NCBI RefSeq assembly: GCF_000283155.1
Contig: NW_004454207.1
Location: 5,720,379 to 5,784,378, forward strand
Direction of reading: 5' to 3'
DNA length: 64,000 nt
Source: Ceratotherium simum simum
Lineage: Eukaryota > Chordata > Mammalia > Perissodactyla > Rhinocerotidae
Position 1 is the stretch's first letter, and each line of letters starts with the position of its first letter. A program made the translations under genes and the position numbers. The notes beneath the pieces were generated by a model. The model was not told where the DNA came from. It worked only from the letters and a program-made list of their open reading frames with translations, and did not search any database. Positions 55,536 to 64,000 of this stretch are shown here, piece after piece.

Positions 55536-56130
55536 TTGTTACTGCACAAAAATGGGGTTCTCCTACCCGACACCCATAAACAAGCCAATTAATTATGGCA
55601 TCAGCTTTTGGGAGAGAAATCAGCTTTACTCTGCAGGATCGATCTGCAGGGAGACAGGGAGTGTGTGCCCTCAAATCTGTCTCCCCGATTCAGGATTTGG
55701 GGCAAAATTTAAGAGGTTGGGGAGAACAGGCTGGCATGTGGAAATGCTGGTGGGACAGGTTTTTGATTGGTGGGCTTCAAGCATTTATGGTAAGGTTTTA
55801 AATATTTATGACAGGGTTCTAAACATTTATGATGAAGTGGGGAAGGAATTTTAACACCAGATCTTCCTGAATGACGGACCCCTCACTTCTAATAAGAGTC
55901 CAACTTTTAAGTTGCAGTCATGTCCTGGTCCTTTGGTTCCATGGGGAGGAGAATCTTTGATTCCATGGTCATTTCAGGTCAAGATTTCTTCTTCTGCCCA
56001 TGCTCTGGCTACATGACTTTGCAAATTTTCTGAAAGAAAATTTCTTAATTACTCTGTTGATAAAATGGGGACATTGAACTGGTCCTGGAGGGCCTACAGT
56101 TACACCATGATGCATCTTGCAGGTCAGCCT
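55536..56130 (-). mobile_element. Probable ERV LTR, antisense
   Basis: It starts TGTTACTGCACAAAAATGGG. ATCAGCTTTACTCTGCAGGA occupies an R-region position, and the sequence continues through AACAGGCTGGCATGTGGAAA to GCAGGTCAGCC near 56130. The layout resembles a class I LTR not related to families A or B. No target repeat was found. The 108-codon plus frame at 55528 is a shadow. Confidence 0.5.
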
Positions 56131-56133
56131 TTC

Positions 56134-56173
<40 letters not shown>

Positions 56174-56174
56174 G
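56134..56174. repeat. (AAT)n microsatellite
   Basis: About 13 uninterrupted AAT units lie immediately before an antisense MIR, a common place for tail-derived microsatellites. The purity suggests length variation. Confidence 0.97.
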
Positions 56175-56324
56175 CAGTTAACATTTATTGAAGATCATGA
56201 ACTAGGCATTGTGGTAAGTATTTTAAGGAGATTATCTCATGGAATCCATGACCCTATACAGTATGCTTTTACAGCTGAAGAAACCAAGGCACAGAGAGGT
56301 GAAGTAGTTGGCCCAAATGGCTCT
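56175..56324 (-). mobile_element. MIR, antisense, cut by the LTR
   Basis: GCAGTTAACATTTATTGAAG, ATGAACTAGGCATTGTGGTA, GATTATCTCATGGAATCCAT and AAGAAACCAAGGCACAGAGA follow the antisense MIR. It stops where the LTR at 56329 begins. Confidence 0.8.
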
Positions 56325-56454
56325 GTATTGAAGGGGAGCAGAATTTGGGGCCCCAAAATATGCCTCTTTGGCATAAGGATTATTTTAGGCTAATTTTTTA
56401 AGAAACAGCAGACACAGGAGAAGCTCTTAAAACCAAGCAAAAATTACCCTTTTG

Positions 56455-56650
56455 GAGCCAGCCTTGATGGCCTATTGGTTAAATGTTCAACGCACTCCAC
56501 TCTGGTGGCCGGGATTTGGTTCCCAGGAGTGGAACCACACCACTCATCTGCCAGTAGCCATGCTGTGGTAGCAGCTCACATAGAAGAACTAGAAGGACCT
56601 ACGACTAGAATACACAACTAGGTACTGGGGCTTTGGGGAGGGAAAAAAAA
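56455..56650 (+). mobile_element. ERE-related SINE inside the LTR, no GATGTTAGC module
   Basis: It has the head GAGCCAGCCTTGATGGCCTA, a GGTTCCCAGGAGTGGAACC region and the GTAGCCATGCTGTGGTAGC body. The ACTAGAAGGACCTACGACTA and CTGGGGCTTTGGGGAGGG segment then runs straight into poly-A. Target repeats AAATTACCCTTTTG (56441-56454) and AAGTTACCCTTTTG (56651-56664) differ at one base. Confidence 0.93.
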
Positions 56651-56732
56651 AAGTTACCCTTTTGTAAGAGACATTTACATTTATAAGGGAAATCTCCATT
56701 TGAAAGGGTGTCTCCCTCTCTGTACCAGGAAG

Positions 56733-56868
56733 AGAAGGATGACTCTAAATCTCTAGAAACTCTTATCAATGGAGAAGGCAGGACTTAAATCTGCATAACA
56801 AGAAAGATGACTCTAAATCTCTAGACACACTTATCAATGGAGAAGGCAGGACTTAAATCTGCATAACA
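56733..56868. repeat. 68-bp tandem duplication inside LTR
   Basis: The unit from AGAAGGATGACTCTAAATCT to CTGCATAACA (56733-56800) is repeated at 56801-56868 with a few differences (AGAAAGATG, TAGACACAC). Other family A LTRs have one copy. Confidence 0.93.
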
Positions 56869-57214
56869 ACCTTACCCTTGTTTACGGGTAAGGTTTCCGG
56901 TCACCTCCCATAACTGACCCCCCGACGCCCCCCCAATTTCTTCTTTTGTCTTTAGCTGGAGATGGTATTTAAGGTGGTGACTTGGGCCATTTCAGGGAGT
57001 TCCTCAGTTTTCCTGGGTCTCTCCCATGTATACAGGAGGTATACATGTTACTGAACTTCTGTTTGCTTTTCTTCTGTTAATCTCTCTTATTACAGAGGGT
57101 CTCAGCCAAGAACCTAGAATGGTAGAGGGAAAATGATTTTTCCACCCCAACAGTATAACTACACCTCCAAGTGTACCTGTCTCTCTAGTGCTTTAGTGCA
57201 CACTCCTCGAATTG

Positions 57215-57445
57215 TTTTTCTCAACATTTTATTATGAAAAATTTCAAACATACAAAAAAGTTGAAAGAATATTATAGTGAACAGCTGAATACCCACCACC
57301 TAGATTCTACCACTAATATTGTGTTCTATTTGCTTTAGTACATATCTACCCATCCATCGATCCATCCTCTTTTCTTTTTGATTCATTTCAGAAGAAACTG
57401 GAGACACCACTACATTTCCACCCAATACTTAAGCATGCATATCAT
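57215..57445 (-). mobile_element. Probable old L1M 3' region, antisense
   Basis: CATTTTATTATGAAAAATTT, CAAACATACAAAAAAGTTGA, CCCACCACCTAGATTCTACC and CATATCTACCCATCCATCGA belong to a familiar dispersed mammalian repeat that I take to be L1M-type. The class is moderately certain. Confidence 0.55.
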
Positions 57446-58458
57446 TAACTCACTCCTTGAATTTTAATGCTAAAAGGAAACATTAATGTGGAGAGAACAA
57501 GCACGTTCCTCTCTCTGTGGACTAGGATTGGCCAAGGGGTGCACACACCTTCTGTTTAAAACAGTAAATAAAATTTTTTAAATGTTACTTTTCTTCCTTT
57601 AAAGGAAGGTGCCTTCCAAAGTTAGACAATAGCTTTCAAGATCCTTGGGATCTTGTTTGTATTAAGATGAGGAGAAATAAATTCCCATCAGTAGACACAC
57701 AGACCAAGGGCAAGCATACACCCGTAAGCTCCAAATTCATTTCAGAAGGCATTTCTGAGCTGCAGAACAGTCACTGCTTGTGAGTTGGCTGTAATCACTG
57801 GGGTGTTATTGGATTTAGATGAGAAGGAACAGCAGACTGGTGTAGGGGATGACGCGGGAGGACACCCATGAGCAACAATCAAGTGAGCAGTCCGAGCAGA
57901 GTGTGTATCTGTCTGAGTCTGGGGAAAACAGCTAAATGTGGTCCATTCTGAATCACACTGTGCTGAGTTTTGGTTCCCCAAAGGGCTTCCTAAGAAAACA
58001 AAATATAAATTTTACAAGGTCGATATTTCATTTTCCAGTAAGACATTTAACTTGTCTTAATTAAAATCCGATTTAATTTTTTTTGAAAGCAATACTTCAT
58101 TTGGAAAATGTCATGTAAACAATACAAGTAAAATTCCCCTGAAATTTAATTCATCTCAAGGTTCAAGTGTATGACTATAACATTTGAGATACATCTTAAA
58201 TACCTTATGGTTTTTCAGTGCTGAAGACAATATGTTAAATAGTCTTAGTTCAAAGTGTGATCTAAAACACTTGAGGAAGCATTACTTTTCTTGTGGAGTA
58301 TGAGAAGCAATTAATAAAAATACTGAAGCCTGAAGTTTGAGGTTGTTTTTATAACTATAATATTTAAGAAGCAATATTTCTCTGCTCTAATGGACACCAA
58401 AACATCATTGTGGAGTTTGAAGTTAAGATCACTTCCATTCACAAATATAGATGAGTGA
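57446..58458. other. No gene or recognised repeat
   Basis: 1 kb with no element boundaries recognised. The 79-codon minus-strand frame at 57742-57981 has no domain or exon signals. Confidence 0.45.
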
Positions 58459-58466
58459 TTTCTAGA

Positions 58467-58723
58467 TAGGGTTGCTATATTTAGCAAATTAAAATATATG
58501 ACACCCAGTTAAAGTTGAATTTCAGAGAAACATAAATTTGAATTTCCGATAAAAATAAATCATTGCTTAGTATAAGTACATCCCACTGAATTTCAGATAA
58601 ACAACAAATAATTTTTGTGTATTTCCCAAATATTGCATGGTACATACTTATACTAAAAAATATTCTTTGTTTATCTGAAATTCAAATTTAACTGGGTGTC
58701 GTGTATTTTATCTGGCAACCCTA
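58467..58723. mobile_element. Palindromic MITE-like hAT element
   Basis: The two ends are inverted repeats (TAGGGTTGC ... GCAACCCTA), and the arms carry ACACCCAGTTAAAGTTGAAT against its complement-like ATTCAAATTTAACTGGGTGT. The whole ~257 bp can fold on itself. Flanking 8-mers TTTCTAGA (58459-58466) and CTTCTAGA (58724-58731) match at seven of eight bases, as expected for hAT target duplications. A recurrent mammalian element, name not certain. Confidence 0.85.
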
Positions 58724-58970
58724 CTTCTAGAAGGCATTTGGAAAGCTCTCGAGAAGTTCATTCATTTAAAAATCTCTCCATGTGAGATCTTAACTCCTCC
58801 TATCGGTGGTTCCATCTTCACTAAGCTAAGCATTGATCTCTTCCTGAGATGAGGAAAGAAAAAAACCTTCCTATGAAAATTCGTAATCCCACTATGCAAT
58901 CCTTAAAAGAAAGACACAATTCTATATTTTCTGGTATGGAATTATCTCCAAAAGAAATTACTAAGTGAAA

Positions 58971-59160
58971 AAAACAAAATTCAGCAACATGTACATACTG
59001 GGTAATGAGAGCTGCCTCCAGGGAGGGGAACTGTGAGTGTGTGTGTATGTGCGCATGTGTGTGTATGGGGGAACTGTGGTAAGAAGGAGTCTGCTTTTTC
59101 ATTCTACTATTCTGTACATTTTGAATTTTCTATTATGTGCATATATTGTCGATTCAAAGA
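58971..59160 (+). mobile_element. Possible old L1M-type 3' end
   Basis: AATGAGAGCTGCCTCCAGGG, a (GT)n run at 59034-59063, TTCTACTATTCTGTACATTT and TGAATTTTCTATTATGTGCA resemble a common L1M-type 3' ending. The call is weak. Confidence 0.45.
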
Positions 59161-60104
59161 CAAATAAGTAAGTGTAAATGAACAAGAAGCAAAACAAAAA
59201 TATTTCTTCCCAAGCAAAACAGAACAAAACGTCCCAAGAGATGCCTAATATTTGGTGGAAATTATTTTATTAACTTCTTTGATTCCCTGTCTGACCTTAT
59301 CAGTTCACCTTAAGAGCTCTGGGAACCTGGAGGTAAACTATTCTAAAATTGTGCATGGATTCTGCCCCATCGAAATGTATCTGATATTTTAAAGTGGAAA
59401 AAAAATTTCCTTTCTATATAGTTGTAACTCTTATCTGTAAGAGTGTGCTTCTTTTATATGCTTTTACATATTTTACTCTCTTCATTCTCTATATATTTCT
59501 CTTCTCTGTTTTTTCTCACCATGAGCTTAAATACACACACACTCCCCTCCTAGCATAAGGTGAGAAGGAGTCCCTTTGTGAACAACACAGTGATCTGTTT
59601 TGATCCAAGTTTCTCCATCCATATTTTCAGCACAGACTTCTATTACAAAATCAATTTTCAAACTACATGGATAGGCGTTATTTTAAAGGCAAGACCAAGT
59701 TCATAATTAAATCTAATGTTCGATCTAAGAAAAGCCAACAGAATACACACACACACACACACACGCACGTACCTGCACACATCATTAGCAACATTTCAGA
59801 CTAATTAAAAGTACACTGAGATGTTTCGTAAACCCAAGAAAACCCCAATCAGGAGCCAATTCAACCTCTCAGCTTATGTTCAACATAAAGCTTTGTTTAC
59901 TGATCTGAGCTTTCTCACGGGAGGACATTCAACACCTCCTACTTTTCAACAATCCCCTTCCTGGCTGGCCACATTTCCTTTTTACCCAACTCTGGTAGCT
60001 CCTGATATCCTGATTTTCTCTTGAAGTCTTTCCCAGGTAACAAAAGGGCTGTTTGCTCCTGCTTCCTCAGCTGAACCTGCACCTCCCTCTTCATTTGTTT
60101 GGCT
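59161..60104. other. No gene; CA microsatellite
   Basis: Contains a (CA)n run at about 59744-59764. Otherwise unassigned AT-rich DNA. The 67-codon plus frame at 59821 has no domain. Confidence 0.5.
59744..59770. repeat. (CA)n microsatellite
   Basis: About ten consecutive AC units, then ACGCACGTAC. Likely length-variable. Confidence 0.95.
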
Positions 60105-60535
60105 ACCCCTTCACAATCACTTATTGTGCATCTCTTATGTGCCAGGCACTGCTCTAGATGTAGGCAAAATCTCTTCTCTTGTGCAATTTATATTCTAGTC
60201 TAGGGAGACAGGAGAAAAAAGGCAAAGAAGTAAAACGAAACAGAGACAAGGTTACATTTTAGAAGTTGCAGTCTGGAAGTCTTTTTGGCTTTCCAGAAGG
60301 GTGGAATGGAGCCCTATAGATATCTAAAGGAGAGAGTTCTGGACAGAGGAAACAGGAAATGCCAAGTCATGAGTCTGGAGCGTGCTGGATATGTTTCAGT
60401 ACAATAAGAGTGGCTGAGATTACTGGAGCAGAATGAGAAAGGGATATAAAGTAGAAGGAGATGGAGTCAGAGAGGTAACAGGTGGCCGGATCATGAAGGC
60501 TTTCTGAGCTATGGTAAGGACTTCAGATTTTGCAA
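60105..60535 (-). mobile_element. L2 antisense 3' part
   Basis: CACTTATTGTGCATCTCTTA, TGTGCCAGGCACTGCTCTAG, CAATTTATATTCTAGTCTAG, GAGAGGTAACAGGTGGCCGG and GAGCTATGGTAAGGACTTCA follow the antisense L2. Confidence 0.85.
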
Positions 60536-60704
60536 ATATTCCCCAGCTTCAGATACTTGAAAGGACTCACCAAACACCACAGAAGAGTCACATAAGGCTT
60601 TTACTTCAAGGTAAAGGCTATGGCACAGCAAGAGAAAAAGCATAGGTAAGCATTAGGAGTCAGAGATATCCCATGTGCAAGCGCCCCAGCAGCTAGGTGA
60701 GGAC

Positions 60705-61005
60705 ATGTGACAAAGTCCTGGTCAATGAGGTATAGCCAGAAGCCATCGGGATATGAATATGAACATGGATATAAACCCTAGAGTTGTAGCAATAGCCATC
60801 CTAGGACAATGAGGATGACACTAAGGATTTCAGAGCAGGGAAATAGAAAGAGCCCAAATCATGGATCACATGGTTTTGTTGCCATACCAAACCCAGGTTT
60901 CCCACCTCCAGGCTTTTTGTTGCAGAAAACCAATAAACTCCTTTTCTGTTGACACTACTATAGTAGGATTTTCTATTGAACATATCACTAACTGATGTAG
61001 GTATA
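60705..61005 (+). mobile_element. MLT1-type LTR, 3' part
   Basis: ATATAAACCCTAGAGTTGTA, AATAGCCATCCTAGGACAAT, AAAACCAATAAACTCCTTTT (polyadenylation signal position) and CATATCACTAACTGATG are the end of an old MaLR LTR. The 5' part may extend left to about 60540. Confidence 0.65.
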
Positions 61006-61014
61006 ACCTTTTAG

Positions 61015-61480
61015 TGTCCCCAAAGAATAAAGTTCAAGTTCCTTAGTATAGCAGATGTACTTCCTATGACCTGGCTTCATCTTCTGTCACTCACTGTTAC
61101 TTTATACTCTTATAATATTTTAATTTCTAAGAATTTCCATCTTATACCTATTGCTTCAAACCACAGAGCCTTTGCTTATGACATCTCTCTGCATGCTATG
61201 CACTTTGCTCTCTTCTTTGCTTAGCTAACTCCTACTCATCCTTTAAGATCCACAACTCAAGGCCTGGATTGCTCCTTCTCCACATTCCCATAGCCCACCC
61301 TGCATTCCTTTATCTTGGCATTGACCATATTGCGTGACTGTTTCTATTTATGTGTCTATCTTTCCCACTAGACAATAAGTTCCTCAAGGGCCTGGTTCAT
61401 CATTGTCTCCTCTGGCACCCAGCACAGTGCCTGGCACACAATTGAGCTCAATAGATGTTAGTTGAACTAATCTGAACTAA
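61015..61480 (+). mobile_element. L2 3' part
   Basis: CTTCCTATGACCTGGCTTCA, ACCACAGAGCCTTTGCTTAT, CTACTCATCCTTTAAGATCC, CAATAAGTTCCTCAAGGGCC, CACAGTGCCTGGCACACAAT and CAATAGATGTTAGTTGAACT follow the sense L2 to its terminus. Confidence 0.85.
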
Positions 61481-61750
61481 AGATGGTCTTCCTTATGTGC
61501 CGCAGAGGGTCAACTAGAAGGGAGTCATCAGTTCTAGGTATAGGAAGCCCTATTGTGCAGTTCTAACCATCCTTTCAGGCTTGCGAGTACAGTCCTATAA
61601 AGGAAAAAGCCTAGGTGATCCAGAAGCTCAAGGATGTTTTCTGAGGTCTTCCAGGGGGAATAAAAGAAAGCCTGAGGGCATGGTTGCTTCTGGTGCCTTT
61701 CATCAATAAAGCCAGAGATTTCATATCAGGGAATTCATTTGTGGTGGCAT

Positions 61751-62462
61751 TGTAATGTGTCAACCTGGCTAGGCTAAACTATATTTCCAGACTTCCCTTT
61801 CCTGCATGTTTCTGGTTAAGGTAGGCTATGAGACAAACTCTTGGGAGAGTTGGAGGGCAGAAGAGAAACAATAACCATTTTGTAGGTCACACACGTTGTC
61901 TCTGACCAGCTAACTCACTTCATTGGCTGCAAGTGCTACACCTTCCCCTAGATCCTCTTTCAGCCTCTCTGAATTCTGGGCCAAGTGTGTGTGTGTAGCT
62001 CCATGATGAAGGGCTCTGGCCTCTGCAGGATACTCACACCACCAAGCAAGAACTGTAAGAACTGACATGGGTTTCCATCTCTCCTCATGAGGTTCCAGCT
62101 CAAGCTTCTGGGTTCCAACCTGCTTGTGGTCTCCCCAAACTTACCTCCATTCTCCCTTCCTGAATGCTTGCCCTGCAGACTGCAAGCTTCAGCATCAGAG
62201 GTAAAAACAGGAGCCTTACAGAGACTGCTTAACCAGCTCCCATGACCGTGTCAAGTCAAATCTATAATAAATCTCTTAAATATATATATGTTATACATAT
62301 ATATGTTTATGTTAAATATATATTTATGTTAAATATATATATGTTATACATATATATATAGTAGGAGATTTTGCGTACATGTATATATACATTTATGTAT
62401 TTTATATATATATATAATCTCCTAAAAGTTTTGTTTCTCTGAATAAAAACTGACTGATATAA
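61751..62462 (+). mobile_element. Probable ERVL-like LTR with embedded AT repeat
   Basis: It starts TGTAATGTGTCAACCTGGCT and has a CTATAATAAATCTCTTAAAT signal. The end is TTTGTTTCTCTGAATAAAAA with CTGACTGATATA, an ending used by ERVL-group LTRs. An expanded AT microsatellite (62278-62415) lies just after the polyadenylation signal and lengthens it. Confidence 0.65.
62278..62415. repeat. Complex (TA)n microsatellite
   Basis: Alternating TA runs are broken by GTTATACATATAT and GTTTATGTTAAATATAT units, several repeated. The stretch is self-complementary and could form cruciforms. It seems to have grown from an AT-rich LTR segment. Confidence 0.95.
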
Positions 62463-63926
62463 CATCAATTCTTGAAACTTCCCAATATTTACTATTTTCT
62501 TTATCCCTGGTCTCTTTTCCCAAAGTGATTTCCTATATATCATTTAGGTGGCAGTTACATTATTGTGTTTTCCTGGAAGAGATCTGAGAGACAGCATGCC
62601 ACCCAGCAGACCTCTTCTCAATGTAAACTATGCTGTGGCAGCAATAAAAAAGAATCCCAGAGTCTGTAGGAAGGGAAAGAGAAGGAGGAGCTGGCCTGTA
62701 TTGGGATGACTCTAGGGGGTTAAGCTGCAGAAGACTCCTGTGAGGTCATCAATACTGAGGAATCCATATTACTGTCTATGTTCTGAGTTGGCTCACACGT
62801 GAGCATAGCTTATACTCTTGCCCAGGAGCTAGTTGCCAAAGAGGCAGGGAGAGAACAGAGGCAGGGAGAGAACTGATGAATGAGACTTTTACAGCAGTAC
62901 ACCCAGAGAAAAGCCAAATAAATATTTCCCACAGGAGATTTTGATGGCAGGAGCCTGGTGCTAGAATACACTTTATAACTTATGTCCAATTCTAAGAATG
63001 TCTAAAGGAAGGAGTATCACAATTGCTAGAATGTCAGAGGATTCTTGAAAAAAAGAAAATGAACCAGATAAAGGAGTCCTGATTTCACAATGAATTCCCA
63101 GCATCCCTTCAAATTAGCCCCTTAAAACTTTCAAGGATTGCACACACACCCTGGTGACTTCAAAGGTAGCTCTGATATAACATTTGTTCCTAGGACAAGA
63201 TGAGAGAAATGTGAGCCAAAGGAAACACTGGCACCCAGATGACTTGCAATGATCTGAACGTAACAGGTGTTTGTTTGCCTGAGTTTTACTTGCTTGTGAT
63301 GCAAATGTGCTCACATCAGTAATAATAATTCTCAATTCTCTCTGATTCTTGCTTCTAGCAGTCAAGATAAGACCTTCATCCTCTTCCTTTCAATGCCTAG
63401 CTCAAGTATTCCTGGGAATTCCTGGAGGTATGTTGCATGGACATCCAAAGTTTAAAACTCTCCAGAATACATAGCTAAGCTGGGTTTTCTGGGGCCCTCA
63501 ATGCATGGAAGCCATTATATGCAGAAGTGGAGAATATGCTCCCTACCTCAGCCTGTCATGCTTTGTCATCTAGACATGAAAGCGTTGCCATTGTGTCTCT
63601 ATTGAAAGCAACACTGTAGTAAACAGTTCTGGTGCTTACATAAATCTAGTTCTCTCCTTCTGGGCACAGTTAGTCAAAGTCGTAAGAGTAGTTGTAATCA
63701 TGGGCCAGGAGCATAAATCACACGAGTCACTTTCAAACTGAAGCATTTAATTGCATGTTTGAGACTTTCCAGCACTTTCTCCACCTACTGTGACAATCAA
63801 AGAGTCAGATTCCTTTAGATAGTACAGCTACAAGATGATGGAGCCTCCACCAAGCTGGATTCCTAAGTATAGATCCACAATGGGCTGTCGAAGCAAATAA
63901 TCCATAACCAATCTATAAACAGTAAG
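62463..63926. other. No gene or recognised repeat
   Basis: Contains a short purine-rich direct repeat (GAGGCAGGGAGAGAAC twice at 62841-62874). Minus-strand frames up to 83 codons have no domain. No exon is supported. Confidence 0.45.
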
Positions 63927-64000
63927 GGAAGAGGAAGAATCCCCCTCCGCCCTTTCCCTTAAAGTTCTTATGGCTGGTCAAATAATTAAGCAGTCAGGTT
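63927..64000 (-). mobile_element. ERV1-type LTR, U5 end only (continues beyond window)
   Basis: GGAAGAGGAAGAATCCCCCT, CCGCCCTTTCCCTTAAAGTT and CTTATGGCTGGTCAAATAAT match the U5 start of the LTR at 22904-23560. The remainder lies right of the window. Confidence 0.85.

Larger units (their letters stand above)
56329..57152 (+). mobile_element. Solo LTR, family A, carrying an ERE and a tandem duplication
   Basis: It starts TGAAGGGGAGCAGAATTTGG and ends in CCCCAACA, with a perfect 4-bp target repeat GTAT at 56325-56328 and 57153-57156. Its ~824 bp length, against about 540-570 for other copies, is explained by an ERE insertion (56455-56650) and a 68-bp tandem duplication (56733-56868). A TATTTAAGG box and a U5 ending as in the other copies are present. 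Confidence 0.93.

Noticed and set aside
1..64000. CRISPR arrays, operons, prophage or other prokaryotic systems
   Set aside because: The DNA is mammalian. There are no regularly spaced identical repeats with unique spacers and no closely packed long ORFs. Dispersed similarity is all explained by transposons.

Overview
This window is nuclear genomic DNA from a mammal, almost certainly a perissodactyl and most likely a horse-type (Equus) genome. The strongest marker is a set of ten tRNA-derived SINEs of the ERE (equine repetitive element) type. They have an internal promoter-like head, a characteristic body and an A-rich tail, and most are bounded by direct repeats. The placental repeats L1, L2, MIR, MLT1 (ERVL-MaLR), MER5A and other hAT-Charlie elements are also present. 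I cannot separate horse from donkey, zebra, rhinoceros or tapir by eye.

I find no convincing protein-coding exon, tRNA, rRNA or other RNA gene. The open reading frames are short and mostly lie inside repeats. The longest is the C-terminal part of an L1 ORF2 protein inside a 5'-truncated L1 copy at about 24.3-25.5 kb. The window is best read as intergenic or intronic DNA, AT-rich to the eye, built up by successive transposon insertions. One short open frame ending in an A-tract (27127-27414) and one region at 7.26-7.64 kb are weak retrocopy candidates.

Layout: 1-6.4 kb holds an L1 3' end, a perfect 32-bp tandem duplication, two EREs and three solo LTRs. 6.4-15.9 kb holds an ERE, MIR, an old LTR split by another LTR, an antisense L1M 3' UTR, a cluster of hAT-Charlie relics, an antisense MIR and an L1M 3' end. 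18.2-21.1 kb is a long antisense L2 that received an ERE, a 93-bp L1 tail, a MER5A and a solo LTR. 21.2-28.5 kb holds MLT1 LTRs, an LTR, a 5'-truncated ERE and the 1.1-kb L1 inserted in an MLT1. 31.1-32.2 kb is a solo LTR split by a second solo LTR with a matching 4-bp target duplication. 33-46 kb is quieter, with old L2, MIR, MLT1 and long unassigned stretches. 46.3-57.2 kb is dense in solo LTRs and EREs. 57.2-64 kb holds a palindromic hAT-like element, L2, MLT1, an AT-rich microsatellite inside an LTR, and the start of another LTR at the right edge.

The regional signature is repeated colonisation by a small group of related class I (gammaretrovirus-like) LTRs, seen as solo LTRs with 4-bp target duplications. 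I found no gag, pol or env between any pair. I found no new biological system. The items worth following are the nested insertion histories, the LTR that looks mosaic, the modular ERE subfamilies, and the two weak retrocopy candidates.
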